In this document: positions 29,169-38,249 of the stretch, in pieces | Numbering within the stretch: position 1 is the stretch's first letter | Layout: each line of letters opens with the position of its first letter | Notes under the pieces: generated by a model | Database searches by the model: none | What the model saw: the letters and a program-made list of their open reading frames with translations, nothing else | Told to the model about the DNA's origin: nothing | Translations under genes and position numbers: made by a program | Assembly (NCBI RefSeq): GCF_002953135.1 | Contig: NZ_CP026372.1 | Location: forward strand, 3,025,501 to 3,089,500 | Direction of reading: 5' to 3' | Origin: Sphingobium sp. SCG-1 | Lineage (GTDB): Bacteria; Pseudomonadota; Alphaproteobacteria; Sphingomonadales; Sphingomonadaceae | Length of the DNA stretch: 64,000 nt

Positions 29169-30816
29169 GGCCGATAACACAGCTCCGCGCGCCCTGCGCT
29201 GCGCCATCTACACCCGCAAGTCGACCGAGGAGGGACTGGATCAGGCGTTCAACAGTCTGGACGCGCAGCGTGAGGCCTGTGCCGCCTATATCCTGAGCCA
29301 ACGGCATGAAGGCTGGTCACTGGTGCCCGACTATTATGATGATGGCGGCTACTCAGGCGGCACGATGGAGCGCCCTGGATTGAAAGCCCTGCTTGCCGAG
29401 GTACAAGCCGGGCGTGTCGATATCATCATCGTCTACAAGGTCGATCGCCTCACCCGCAGCCTGTCGGACTTTGCCAGGATCGTCGACATACTTGATGCCG
29501 CCTCAGCCAGCTTCGTGTCGGTGACGCAGTCGTTCAACACCACCACCAGCATGGGACGGCTTACGCTGAATGTCCTGCTCTCCTTCGCCCAGTTCGAGCG
29601 TGAAGTGACGGGTGAGCGCATCCGTGACAAAATCGCCGCATCGAAGGCCAAGGGCATGTGGATGGGCGGTGTCATACCGCTTGGCTATCGGCTGGAGGAT
29701 CGCAAGCTGCACGTGGAGCCTGACGAGGCCAACATCGTGCGCCTGATCTTCACCCGCTATCTCGAACTTGGCTCAGCGCTGCAACTGATGACCGAGCTTC
29801 GGCATCAGGGTATCCATGGCCGAATGCGCATCAACCGGCATGGACGCAGCTATGGCGGTGGCGCCTTCAGTCGCGGTGCGCTCTACGCGATCCTGAAGAA
29901 CCGCCTTTATGTCGGAGAGGTCGTGCATAAAGGCCGCATCTATGCGGGCGAACATAAAGGCATCATTGAGCCTCATCTCTTCGACCAGGTCCAGCAGCAG
30001 CTTGCCGAGGCGCGGGTGGAGCGCAGCCATCGCGTCAATACCGACGAGCCAAGTCCGCTCGCGGGACTGCTATGGGATGGACATGGCCGTCGCCTGTCGC
30101 CCAGTCATGCAGCGCGAAGCGGCAAGCGCTATCGCTATTATGTATCGGGACTGCAGGGCGATGATCGGGATGAACCCTGCTGGCGCATCAGCGCGCCGGA
30201 CATCGAAACACTGGTGGCAGCGAGACTGGCAAGCGGGATTGGCGACGCCATCGCCGCCAGCATCGCCTCGGGTGCGTTGTCAGGCGATGCGATCGAAAAG
30301 CTGAAGAAAGCGGGGAACGACACCATCGAGCAGATCCATGGCCTACCCCATGTGCAACGCCGCGCCTTTCTCGAATTGATCACGCGCATCGATCTTTCCG
30401 AAGCGCATCTCACCATCACAGCAGACCTCAGCGCCATCGATGCCAGCCTTACCTCACCGGAGATAACCGTGCCCATCGGCTTCGCGCGATCCGGCCGACA
30501 GATCAAACTGGTGCTGCCGCCGGCGCACGACGACATGCCATCACCTAACGCCGCGCTGCTCAAGCTGATCGCACAGGCCTTTGCCGCACGGCGTGAACTG
30601 GAAAATGGCGGATCCTTCGATGCCGTCGCCGAGAGACTCGGCTATGGTCGCCACTATCTGGCCGACCTGCTGCGGACGAGCTTTCTGTCCCCTAAGATCA
30701 TCACCGCCATCATCGAGGGTCGGCAGCCGGCGTCGCTTTCGCGCACCGAGTTGATACGAACCAAGAATCTTCCGCTGCTCTGGTCCGAGCAGGGAGCCGT
30801 GTTCGGCATCACCTGA
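29161..30816 (+). CDS. Serine recombinase (large resolvase family)
   Basis: A 551-residue large serine recombinase. The resolvase domain opens with LRCAIYTRKSTEEG (catalytic Ser21), QREACAAYI and further DYYDDGGYSGGTMERPGLKALL, and the catalytic-core segment IIIVYKVDRLTRSLSDFARIVDIL, then FAQFEREVTGERIRDK. The recombinase domain follows (GGVIPLGYRLED ... LYAILKNRLYVGEVVHKGRIY). The remaining C-terminal half is helical with basic patches. It shows the key catalytic residues and no interruption. The start overlaps the last codons of the DUF2924 frame by 8 bp. It is the probable integrase of the module between about 27.4 and 31.0 kb. Confidence 0.92.
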   Translation: MRKADNTAPRALRCAIYTRKSTEEGLDQAFNSLDAQREACAAYILSQRHEGWSLVPDYYDDGGYSGGTMERPGLKALLAEVQAGRVDIIIVYKVDRLTRSLSDFARIVDILDAASASFVSVTQSFNTTTSMGRLTLNVLLSFAQFEREVTGERIRDKIAASKAKGMWMGGVIPLGYRLEDRKLHVEPDEANIVRLIFTRYLELGSALQLMTELRHQGIHGRMRINRHGRSYGGGAFSRGALYAILKNRLYVGEVVHKGRIYAGEHKGIIEPHLFDQVQQQLAEARVERSHRVNTDEPSPLAGLLWDGHGRRLSPSHAARSGKRYRYYVSGLQGDDRDEPCWRISAPDIETLVAARLASGIGDAIAASIASGALSGDAIEKLKKAGNDTIEQIHGLPHVQRRAFLELITRIDLSEAHLTITADLSAIDASLTSPEITVPIGFARSGRQIKLVLPPAHDDMPSPNAALLKLIAQAFAARRELENGGSFDAVAERLGYGRHYLADLLRTSFLSPKIITAIIEGRQPASLSRTELIRTKNLPLLWSEQGAVFGIT

Positions 30817-30839
30817 TTACTTTAACACCTGATGCATCT

Positions 30840-30861
30840 GGGCGAGGCCATGGCCTCGCCC
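30840..30861 (+). terminator. Perfect palindrome after the recombinase gene
   Basis: A 22-base perfect inverted repeat (arms gggcgaggcca and tggcctcgccc, no loop beyond the centre) is followed by a T-containing stretch ttctcgttt. It lies 24 bp behind the recombinase stop and is likely its terminator. The lack of a longer T-run makes efficiency uncertain. Confidence 0.6.
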
Positions 30862-31062
30862 TTCTCGTTTCGGGCCACTCACAAATCTCGCGGCTACCAA
30901 CAAAGGGATTCCAGATATCGGGCATATTTGCGCCCATGAACAGTACTGGAAGCGTCTGCATTTCGCGCTCCACAAACGAGGCAGCAGTAAGTCACGGGAA
31001 AGGCCCGACAAAACTGCCTCTAGGCAGCCCACTTCGCGACCATGCAGGTACTGAGATGAAAG

Positions 31063-31139
<77 letters not shown>

Positions 31140-31203
31140 TTGGGCGATGCGCCGTTGGGGTCGCTTAGCAAAGGCGTTGGCGGAGCGCCAGCGGCAAAAT
31201 GCT

Positions 31204-31872
31204 TCAATTTGCCAACGGCGCGGTGATGACCTTCGCCGGCGGTGGCGTCTTGGGTTTATAGCGGCACAGGTCCGCAACGATGCAGCGCCAGCATTCGGGC
31301 TTCCGCGCCTTGCAGACATAGCGGCCGTGCAGGATCAGCCAGTGATGCGCGTCGCGGCGGAAGGGTGCGGGCGTCTGCTTGTCGAGCTTCGTTTCGACTT
31401 CGACCACATTTTTACCTGGAGCAAGACCGGTGCGATTGCCGACGCGGAAGATGTGCGTGTCGACGGCGAAAGTCTCTGCTCCGAACGCCGTGTTCATAAC
31501 CACATTGGCAGTCTTGCGCCCCACACCGGGCAGCGTCGTCAGCAGGTCGCGATCCTGCGGGACTTTGCCGCCGAAATCGCGGACCAACATCTCGGACAGG
31601 GCGATCACATTCTTCGCCTTGGCATTGTACAGGCCGATGGTCTTGATGTGCTGTTTAAGGCCCTCCTCGCCCAGCGCCACCATCTGTTCGGGCGTCTCGA
31701 CTTGCTGGAAGAGCAGCCGCGTGGCCTTGTTCACGCCGACATCCGTGGATTGCGCGGACAGCGTCACCGCGACCAGCAATTGATAGTCGTTGCCATAGGC
31801 AAGTTCGGTCTGCGGCACCGGGTTGTCTTCCGCAAGTCGCGAATAAAATTCGAAGATATCGGCTTTCTTCAT
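31204..31872 (-). CDS. nth: Endonuclease III
   Basis: A 222-residue bifunctional DNA glycosylase/AP lyase that removes oxidised pyrimidines in base-excision repair. The start at 31872 (MKKADIFEFYSRLAEDNP) gives the usual length; an extension upstream is not needed. The helix-hairpin-helix and catalytic lysine are in LTTLPGVGRKTANVVMN, the catalytic aspartate in FAVDTHIFRVGNRTG, and the 4Fe-4S cysteines in CKARKPECWRCIVADLC near the C-terminus. The gene is immediately followed upstream in transcription by dapB with 5 bp between them, so the two form a unit read leftward. Confidence 0.96.
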   Translation of the reverse strand: MKKADIFEFYSRLAEDNPVPQTELAYGNDYQLLVAVTLSAQSTDVGVNKATRLLFQQVETPEQMVALGEEGLKQHIKTIGLYNAKAKNVIALSEMLVRDFGGKVPQDRDLLTTLPGVGRKTANVVMNTAFGAETFAVDTHIFRVGNRTGLAPGKNVVEVETKLDKQTPAPFRRDAHHWLILHGRYVCKARKPECWRCIVADLCRYKPKTPPPAKVITAPLAN

Positions 31873-31877
31873 GCGCG

Positions 31878-32645
31878 TCAGAGGCCGAGGACGCTTTTCA
31901 TGTCGTAACGCCCCGCGGATTGCCCGGCGAGCCACAGCGCCGCTTTGATTGCCCCGCGCGCGAAGATGCTGCGGTTCTCGGCGCGATGGCAGAGTTCGAT
32001 GCGTTCGCCTTCGGCCGCAAAGATTACCTGATGGTCGCCTGAAACCGATCCACCACGCAAGGATGCAAAGCCGATACTGCCCGGTTCACGGGCGCCGGTT
32101 ATGCCATCGCGGCCACGCACGCTGCTGTCGGCCAACGCAATCCCTCGGCCCTTCGCCGCCGCTTCGCCGAGCAGCAAGGCGGTGCCGGAGGGTGCATCGA
32201 CCTTATGCCGGTGATGCATCTCCACGATTTCTATGTCCCAGTCGTCGCCTAACCGCCGCGCAGCATCCTCCACAAGCGCGGCGAGGAGATTGACGCCGAG
32301 CGACGTGTTCCCGGTCTGCAATATCGCGATCTGCTCCGCCGCCTGATCGATCAGCGCATGATGGACGTGCTCCAGCCCGGTCGTGCCGATCACGATCGGG
32401 CGGCGCGCGGCGATGCAGGCGTCGAGATGATCGCCGAGCGCCGACGGCGAGGAGAAGTCGATCAGCACGCCGCTCGCTTCGGCAAGTGCCAGCGGATCAT
32501 TGCCGATGGCGAGACCGGGTGCGATCTCCCCGCGTCGCCCTGCCCGGTCGACTCCGCCCGCGATCCCCACGCCCGCCTCGTGCGCGGCGGCGGCGATCGC
32601 CTGCCCCATGCGTCCTGCCGCACCGTAAATACCAATTGCGGTCAT
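31878..32645 (-). CDS. dapB: 4-Hydroxy-tetrahydrodipicolinate reductase
   Basis: A 255-residue DapB, the NAD(P)H-dependent enzyme of lysine and diaminopimelate synthesis. Start at the ATG at 32645 (MTAIGIYGAAGRMGQAI), where the Rossmann motif GAAGRMG follows at once. The catalytic stretch is EIVEMHHRHKVDAPSGTALLLG, containing the conserved His and Lys. The C-terminus shows RGAIKAALWLAGQ. The longer reading through 32828 crosses into the divergent cobB gene and is rejected. It is divergent from the sirtuin gene, whose start is 41 bp away. Confidence 0.96.
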   Translation of the reverse strand: MTAIGIYGAAGRMGQAIAAAAHEAGVGIAGGVDRAGRRGEIAPGLAIGNDPLALAEASGVLIDFSSPSALGDHLDACIAARRPIVIGTTGLEHVHHALIDQAAEQIAILQTGNTSLGVNLLAALVEDAARRLGDDWDIEIVEMHHRHKVDAPSGTALLLGEAAAKGRGIALADSSVRGRDGITGAREPGSIGFASLRGGSVSGDHQVIFAAEGERIELCHRAENRSIFARGAIKAALWLAGQSAGRYDMKSVLGL

Positions 32646-32685
32646 CGCTGTTGCGCCCTTGCTGCTGTCATGCTTCGATGCGCGG

Positions 32686-33387
32686 ATGCCAGACATTCGC
32701 AACATTGTCATCCTCACGGGCGCAGGAATCTCCGCCGAGAGCGGCCTTGCCACTTTTCGCGGGCCGGACGGGCTTTGGGAGGGGCATAGGGTGGAGGACG
32801 TGTGCACGCCCGAAGCCCTGGCGCGCAATCCGGAGTTGGTGCACCGCTTCTATGACGAGCGGCGCGCGAAGCTGGCGGAAGTTACGCCCAATGCGGCGCA
32901 TGAGGCGCTGGCGGAACTGGATCATCAGTGGCCGGGCGAATTGCTGATCGTGACGCAGAATGTGGATGATCTGCACGAGCGTGCCGGGGCGAACCGGATG
33001 CTGCACATGCATGGCGAGTTGATGTCGGCGCTATGCGCGGCGTGCGGTGCGTCGAAGCTATGGCATGATCCGATGCCGCCGGGGACTGCCTGCCCCTTCT
33101 GCAATGCGCATAGCCTGCGGCCCGACATCGTGTTTTTCGGCGAAATGCCCTATGAAATGGAGCGGATCGACGCGGCCCTGCGGGAGGCGGATCTATTCGT
33201 CTCCATCGGCACGTCGGGGGCCGTGTATCCTGCCGCAGGGTTCGTCCAGACGGCGCGGCATGTCGGTGCCGAAACGCTGGAGCTTAATCTCGATCCTTCG
33301 GCGGGCAGCATCTACTTCCATGACACCCGGATCGGTCCTGCCAGTGTTCTCGTGCCCGAATGGGTGAACAGTTTGCTCGCAGGCTAG
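32686..33387 (+). CDS. cobB: NAD-dependent protein deacylase (sirtuin)
   Basis: A 233-residue class III sirtuin starting at 32686 (MPDIRNIVILTGAGISAESG). The NAD-binding loop GAGISAESGLATFRG, the TQNVDDLHERAG catalytic segment and H in MHMHGEL are present. A zinc-ribbon with four cysteines (LCAACG ... CPFCN) follows, then PDIVFFGEMPY and the closing GTSGAVYPAAGF, typical of CobB/SIRT5-like deacylases that remove acetyl or succinyl groups from lysines. The stop overlaps the convergent MFS gene by 4 bp. Confidence 0.95.
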   Translation: MPDIRNIVILTGAGISAESGLATFRGPDGLWEGHRVEDVCTPEALARNPELVHRFYDERRAKLAEVTPNAAHEALAELDHQWPGELLIVTQNVDDLHERAGANRMLHMHGELMSALCAACGASKLWHDPMPPGTACPFCNAHSLRPDIVFFGEMPYEMERIDAALREADLFVSIGTSGAVYPAAGFVQTARHVGAETLELNLDPSAGSIYFHDTRIGPASVLVPEWVNSLLAG

Positions 33388-34688
33388 TCGAGGTCGCGGT
33401 CGATCAGGCTATGCTGCCTGGTATCACGCATCGAGAGAAAAGCTATCAGTGAGACGCCGATCATCCCGGTGACGTACCAGTAGAACGTCGACTCTATGCC
33501 CCTGCCCTTCAAGTCGAACGCGACATATTCCGCTGTCCCGCCGAACAGCGCATTGGCGATCGCGTAGGGCAGCGCGACGCCCAAAGCGCGGATATTGGCA
33601 GGGAAAAGCTCCGCCTTCACGACTGCATTGATCGCAGTGTAGCCGCTGACGATGGTGAGGGCGAAGAGGACCAGCAGGAACGCCTCGACCGGGCTGCGCA
33701 CGGTTTCGAGCGAGCGGAATATCCACACGGTGCCGAGGACGCCCAATACCCCGAAGCCTATCATGATGGGCCTCCGCCCGATCTGGTCGGACAAAGCGCC
33801 GACGACTGGCTGGAGCAGCATGTAGACGAACAGTGCGCAGGCCATGATGCCGGTCGCGGTCTCCCGGCTGAATCCCGAGGTGTTGACCAGGAACTTCTGC
33901 ATGTAAGTCGAATAGGCATAGAAGGCGAGTGTGCCGCCCGCCGTCAGCGCGATGACCAGAAACGCCTGGCCGGGATAATGTTTGAACAGCGCGAACATAC
34001 CTGATTTCGGCGCTTCGCTCGTCTTCGCCGCCTCGAACGATTGTGTCTCCATCAGCCGCCGGCGCAGATAGAGAACGCCGATCGCAAGCGCCCCACCGAT
34101 CAAAAACGGGATGCGCCAGCCCCAGCTTTCCAACGTCGCTTCGGCCATCGTCGCCTGCAACACTAACAGCACGGCGAGCGCCAGCAGTTGCCCCATGATG
34201 AGCGTCACATATTGGAAGCTGGAGAAGAAACCGCGATGCTTTTGGCTCGCCATTTCGGAAAGATAGGTCGCGCTGGCCCCATATTCGCCGCCGACACTGA
34301 GCCCCTGCATTAGCCGCGCGAGGATCAGCAGGGCGGGCGACCAATAGCCGATGCTGGCATAGCCTGGCGTCACCGCGATCAGCAGCGACCCGCCGCACAT
34401 CAGGCCGACCGACAGCGTAAGGCCAGACTTACGCCCGTGCCGGTCGGCATAAACCCCCATGATCCACGCGCCAATCGGGCGCATCAGGAAACCGACCGCG
34501 AACACCGCCGCCGTGTTCAGCAACTGCGCAGTGGAGTCGCCCTTCGGGAAGAACACCGGCGCGAAATAGAGCGCGAAGGCGGAGTAGACATACCAGTCGT
34601 ACCACTCGACCAGGTTGCCCGCGGAGCCGCCGAAGATCGCGAACAGACGGCTACGCTGTGTCAGAGCGGTCGGAGCGGTGTCGGCCAT
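33384..34688 (-). CDS. MHS-family MFS transporter
   Basis: A 434-residue transporter of the metabolite:H+ symporter branch of the major facilitator superfamily (relatives of ProP, KgtP and ShiA). It has twelve hydrophobic segments, the usual intracellular motif GVYADRHGRKSGLT between the second and third helices, an early GNLVEWYDWYVYSAFALYFAPVFFP, and LMQGLSVGGEYGASATYLSEM, all characteristic of the group. Likely substrates are osmolytes or carboxylates, but the sequence does not decide. Tail-to-tail with cobB. Confidence 0.93.
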   Translation of the reverse strand: MADTAPTALTQRSRLFAIFGGSAGNLVEWYDWYVYSAFALYFAPVFFPKGDSTAQLLNTAAVFAVGFLMRPIGAWIMGVYADRHGRKSGLTLSVGLMCGGSLLIAVTPGYASIGYWSPALLILARLMQGLSVGGEYGASATYLSEMASQKHRGFFSSFQYVTLIMGQLLALAVLLVLQATMAEATLESWGWRIPFLIGGALAIGVLYLRRRLMETQSFEAAKTSEAPKSGMFALFKHYPGQAFLVIALTAGGTLAFYAYSTYMQKFLVNTSGFSRETATGIMACALFVYMLLQPVVGALSDQIGRRPIMIGFGVLGVLGTVWIFRSLETVRSPVEAFLLVLFALTIVSGYTAINAVVKAELFPANIRALGVALPYAIANALFGGTAEYVAFDLKGRGIESTFYWYVTGMIGVSLIAFLSMRDTRQHSLIDRDLD

Positions 34689-34760
34689 ACAAGTCCTCAG
34701 GATTGTGCCCGCTTCTGATCGACTGCTTTGCCCCGGCAGGTCAACCGTCGATTGTTACGC

Positions 34761-35237
34761 TCAGCGCGTGCCGAACGGCAGGATGCTCTCCAGCGTCTCG
34801 CGCGGCGGCGCGCCCGGCACAATGACGCCATGACGCAAAAGGAATGTGTGACGGACGATCTCCGCCTGCTGCTCCAATCCATAGCGACTGAGGCTCCAGC
34901 CCGGTTTGATCGTATAGCTGTAACGGCAGAACGGGTGGCGTTCCAGGACGAGATTGATGCCGCGCTGATGCTGCCAGACGTGGACCAGTTCATGGATCAA
35001 ATGCCCCTGCAAGCCCAGATTGCTGCTGGCGAAGCAGTCGCAGTAACTCTCGCCCTTCGGGTGAAAGTGGATCGCGCCGCGTGGGGCCATGGTCACATTG
35101 CGCGGATGAAACGGCCACCATTTGCGGCGATAGATGCGCACCGGATCAAGGTCGATGGCCTGCCCGAACATGCTTGTCGCCATGGCGCGCTCTGCGGGCG
35201 TGAGGGGGCGTCCCTGATCGTGTGGAGTGCGGATCAT
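34761..35237 (-). CDS. HExxH metalloprotease-like protein ('vgr related')
   Basis: A 158-residue protein with the zinc-binding motif in LIHELVHVWQHQRG (HELVH) and a following conserved YGLEQQAEIVRHTF that could supply the third ligand in a minigluzincin-like fold. No signal peptide or membrane segment is seen. The family is commonly annotated 'vgr related protein' in Sphingomonadales although it has little to do with VgrG spikes. Active-site chemistry has not been shown to my knowledge. It is divergent from nothing and lies between the MFS gene and the PAP2 gene, all on the minus strand with short gaps. Confidence 0.75.
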   Translation of the reverse strand: MIRTPHDQGRPLTPAERAMATSMFGQAIDLDPVRIYRRKWWPFHPRNVTMAPRGAIHFHPKGESYCDCFASSNLGLQGHLIHELVHVWQHQRGINLVLERHPFCRYSYTIKPGWSLSRYGLEQQAEIVRHTFLLRHGVIVPGAPPRETLESILPFGTR

Positions 35238-35276
35238 GCAACCAAGATAATCATTGCACCCTCAAGGGCCAACGCC

Positions 35277-36008
35277 TCATGCCACCTTCGGCGTGGTGCC
35301 CGGCTCCAGCTTCCGTTCCTTCTGCAACCGGCGCGCCAAGAGTGAGCAGAGCGTGGCCCAGGTCGCCCCCACGATCCACCCGGCGAGCACATCGCTCGGC
35401 CAATGCACGCCTAGATAGACACGCGATGCGCCGATCATCAGCGCAAGGATGATCGACACCAGGAGCAGGTAGATGCGCAACGCCCGCACCTGCTGCGTCC
35501 GCGCAAGCAATGCGCCCAACGTCAGATATACGATCGCGGAGTTCATTGCGTGGCCGCTTGGAAAGCTGGTCGAATGCACGTCCACCAGATGCGCTACAAT
35601 GTCCGGACGCGGCCGATTGAACAGCGACTTGAGCGCCGTGCTGAGGATCGCCCCTCCGGCAATGGCGAATATCACGAACAATGCAGTAGCGCCCCGCCGC
35701 GCAACCATCAGGAATCCTGCGACGGCGACGGTAATGAGCGTGAGCACCGTCCATCCGCCCAGCGCCGTCACATCGCGCACCATCCGCAACAGCCAGCGCG
35801 GCCCGATCGGCGTCGTTGGATCACCCGGCACGCGCAAAGCCGAGATGATACGATGATCCAGCGCCATGGAATCGCCTTCCATCACTTCGGACGCCAGCTT
35901 GCCGAAAATGAAAAGGCCAAGACATAGGGCGAGGAAGGCGATCAATAGCCGCGCGTCGACGCGGACATTTTCCCGCCAGATGGCGCTCACGCGCTGCATT
36001 GCCTTCAC
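35277..36008 (-). CDS. PAP2-family membrane phosphatase
   Basis: A 243-residue integral membrane protein with about six hydrophobic segments and the three motifs of the PAP2 (type 2 phosphatidic-acid phosphatase) superfamily: KSLFNRPRPD, then PSGHAMNSAI, and the catalytic SRVYLGVHWPSDV. In bacteria such proteins dephosphorylate undecaprenyl diphosphate, phosphatidic acid or phosphatidylglycerophosphate. The position beside a class A penicillin-binding protein gene suggests undecaprenyl-diphosphate recycling, which is inference. It is divergent from the PBP gene. Confidence 0.92.
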   Translation of the reverse strand: MKAMQRVSAIWRENVRVDARLLIAFLALCLGLFIFGKLASEVMEGDSMALDHRIISALRVPGDPTTPIGPRWLLRMVRDVTALGGWTVLTLITVAVAGFLMVARRGATALFVIFAIAGGAILSTALKSLFNRPRPDIVAHLVDVHSTSFPSGHAMNSAIVYLTLGALLARTQQVRALRIYLLLVSIILALMIGASRVYLGVHWPSDVLAGWIVGATWATLCSLLARRLQKERKLEPGTTPKVA

Positions 36009-36112
36009 GTGGGTTCCTCAAAAGCCGCAAGAAGCTGACAAATAGCGCCGATGTCCACTAGCGTTCAACCGACGACTGATTACAAGGCTCCAACAGCGTC
36101 GCGAAAGACTTG

Positions 36113-36136
36113 ACTGTATGATGTACATAATACAGT
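36113..36136 (+). promoter_or_regulatory. Operator-like palindrome upstream of class A PBP
   Basis: A 24-bp near-perfect dyad: arms ACTGTAT (36113-36119) and ATACAGT (36130-36136), with TGTACA at its centre. A TTGACT hexamer begins at 36110, so the dyad would sit between or over the promoter elements of the PBP gene, whose ATG at 36150 is 14 bp away. A regulator binding here could govern the divergent PAP2 and PBP genes. No cognate factor is identified. Confidence 0.55.
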
Positions 36137-36149
36137 ATGAATACTCTGC

Positions 36150-38180
36150 ATGACATCTTTTCCTGAACCTCTCGCCAATGGCGCGACACCCCCGCCCCCT
36201 TCCAGCTTCGGCGCAGGACCGCCGAGCAGCTTTGCGCCGCGCACCTCATGGCGGCGACGGATGCGGATCGCGGGATGGGTGTTGGCGGCAATGCTCGCGA
36301 TCTTCATGGCGCTGGTGGCATGGCTTGCGATCACAGCGCCTCTTTCGCGCTCGCTGAAACCTATCGCCCCGCCCAGCATCACGCTTAAGTCGGCCGATGG
36401 CGCAGTCATTGCCCGCAAGGGCGCGATCATCGATAAGCCCGTGACGATCGCCGAGTTGCCCGCGCATGTGCCGCAGGCGTTCATGGCGATCGAGGACCGG
36501 CGCTTCTACAGCCACTGGGGCATCGATCCCCGTGGCATCGCCCGGGCGCTATGGCGCAACACCTTTTCGGGAACACGTCAGGGCGGCAGCACGATCACGC
36601 AGCAACTTGCCAAAGGCGTGTTCCTCAACAGCGACCGCACCGCCGGACGAAAGCTGCGCGAGGCGCTGATCGCGCTCTGGCTAGAGGCATGGCTTACCAA
36701 GGATCAGATATTGGAGCGCTACCTCTCCAATGTCTATTTCGGCGACAACGTCTATGGTTTGCGCGCGGCGGCGAAGCATTATTTCGATCGTCGTCCTGAG
36801 AAGCTGACGATCCCGCAGGCGGCCATGCTGGCGGGACTGCTGAAAGCGCCATCGCGGCTGGCGCCCACGTCCAATCTATCCGGCGCACGCGAACGCGCGG
36901 CGCTGGTCATGCAGGCGATGGTCGAAGCGGGGTTCATCACTCAAATGGCGAAGGACGAGTTGCGTCCCGCCCGTCTGGATGTGACCGAAACGCCCGAAGC
37001 GACGAGCGGCACCTACTTCGCCGACTGGGTACTACCCGAAGCGCGCGACCGCGCCGGCGCCGTCTATGGCGCGCAAGACATTGTGACGACGCTCGACAGC
37101 CGCTTGCAGAAACAAGCGGAGGGTGCGGTCCGGCGTGCTCCGCTGGGCAAGGCGCAGATCGCCATTGTGTCGATGAAGCCGGACGGCACCGTCGTCGCAA
37201 TGGTCGGCGGCAAGCGTTACAAGGACAGCGCCTTCAATCGTGCGGTGCAGGCGAAAAGGCAGCCCGGATCAACGTTCAAGCTGTTCGTCTATCTTGCCGC
37301 CTTCCGTGCGGGCATGACGCCCGAAGACATGATTGATGACACGCCGATCAAGGAAGGCGAATATCGCCCTTCCAATCATGACGGACGTTATCGTGGGCGG
37401 ATCACGCTGCGGCAGGCGTTCGCGGTGTCGAGCAATGTCGCGGCTGTGAAGCTTGCGCAGAAGGTGGGTATCCGCAACGTCATAAAGGTCGCGCGCGACC
37501 TAGGCATCACCAGCCCCATCGCCGAAAATCTTTCCACGGCGCTGGGCACCTCTGAAGTCACGCTTCTGGAACTGACGCAGGCTTATGCGGCGGTCGCGGC
37601 GGGCGCGTATCCTGTCGAAGCCCATGGGCTGCCGCCAGAGGAACGCAGTTGGGTCGCATCGCTGATGAACCGGCAGAAATCCTTCAGCGACAGCGAGTTG
37701 GAGATGATCCGCGACCTACTCTCGTCCGCCGCCAATCGCGGCACGGGTACGGCGGCCGCGCTCCACACCAGCACTTTCGGCAAAACGGGCACGACACAGG
37801 ACAATCGCGACGCGCTGTTCGTCGGTTACGCAGGGGGTTTGGTGACTGCCGTGTGGGTCGGCAATGACGACAACACGTCCCTGCCGGGCTTTGCGGGCGG
37901 CGGCGTTCCGGCGCGAGTGTGGCGGGACTATATGTCGCGCGCAATCAATGAGCCGACGCCGGAAGTCGTGATGCCGGAGAACGGCAGCGATATCGTCAAT
38001 TCCGTCGCGAACGTCAGCATAGCGACGGAAATCGGCAACATCAGCGTCGGTCTCGGACCGGATGGCATCAACCTGGGACTGGACCCAACCCTGCCTGACA
38101 TCCCGGATATACCGCCCGCTACGCCCGCACCGCGTGTAGTGCCTACCACGCCGCCCCAGGCAAGCCAGCCGCCGCAATAA
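36150..38180 (+). CDS. Class A penicillin-binding protein (PBP1a-type)
   Basis: A 676-residue bifunctional peptidoglycan glycosyltransferase/transpeptidase. A cytoplasmic Pro-rich N-terminus (about 30 residues) precedes one transmembrane helix (about 38-60, IAGWVLAAMLAIFMALVAWL). The GT51 domain has FMAIEDRRFYSHWGID and RQGGSTITQQLAKG. The transpeptidase has SxxK in RQPGSTFKLF, SSN in VSSNVAAVK, and KTGTT. The C-terminus is Pro-rich. The start lacks a clear Shine-Dalgarno; an internal ATG at 36261 would remove the Pro-rich segment, so the start is not certain. A bidirectional terminator follows. Confidence 0.95.
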   Translation: MTSFPEPLANGATPPPPSSFGAGPPSSFAPRTSWRRRMRIAGWVLAAMLAIFMALVAWLAITAPLSRSLKPIAPPSITLKSADGAVIARKGAIIDKPVTIAELPAHVPQAFMAIEDRRFYSHWGIDPRGIARALWRNTFSGTRQGGSTITQQLAKGVFLNSDRTAGRKLREALIALWLEAWLTKDQILERYLSNVYFGDNVYGLRAAAKHYFDRRPEKLTIPQAAMLAGLLKAPSRLAPTSNLSGARERAALVMQAMVEAGFITQMAKDELRPARLDVTETPEATSGTYFADWVLPEARDRAGAVYGAQDIVTTLDSRLQKQAEGAVRRAPLGKAQIAIVSMKPDGTVVAMVGGKRYKDSAFNRAVQAKRQPGSTFKLFVYLAAFRAGMTPEDMIDDTPIKEGEYRPSNHDGRYRGRITLRQAFAVSSNVAAVKLAQKVGIRNVIKVARDLGITSPIAENLSTALGTSEVTLLELTQAYAAVAAGAYPVEAHGLPPEERSWVASLMNRQKSFSDSELEMIRDLLSSAANRGTGTAAALHTSTFGKTGTTQDNRDALFVGYAGGLVTAVWVGNDDNTSLPGFAGGGVPARVWRDYMSRAINEPTPEVVMPENGSDIVNSVANVSIATEIGNISVGLGPDGINLGLDPTLPDIPDIPPATPAPRVVPTTPPQASQPPQ

Positions 38181-38202
38181 GCCGCCCATCTTTGCGGGCA
38201 CA

Positions 38203-38231
38203 AAAAAAGGGCGCTCGATGGCGCCCTTTTC
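38203..38231. terminator. Bidirectional terminator between PBP and rpmE
   Basis: A GC-rich stem (agggcgc and gcgccct, loop tcgatg) flanked by seven A on the left and four T on the right forms a rho-independent terminator usable in both directions, serving the PBP gene from the left and the rpmE gene from the right. Confidence 0.85.
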
Positions 38232-38249
38232 ATATCGGAAAACCGAAGC

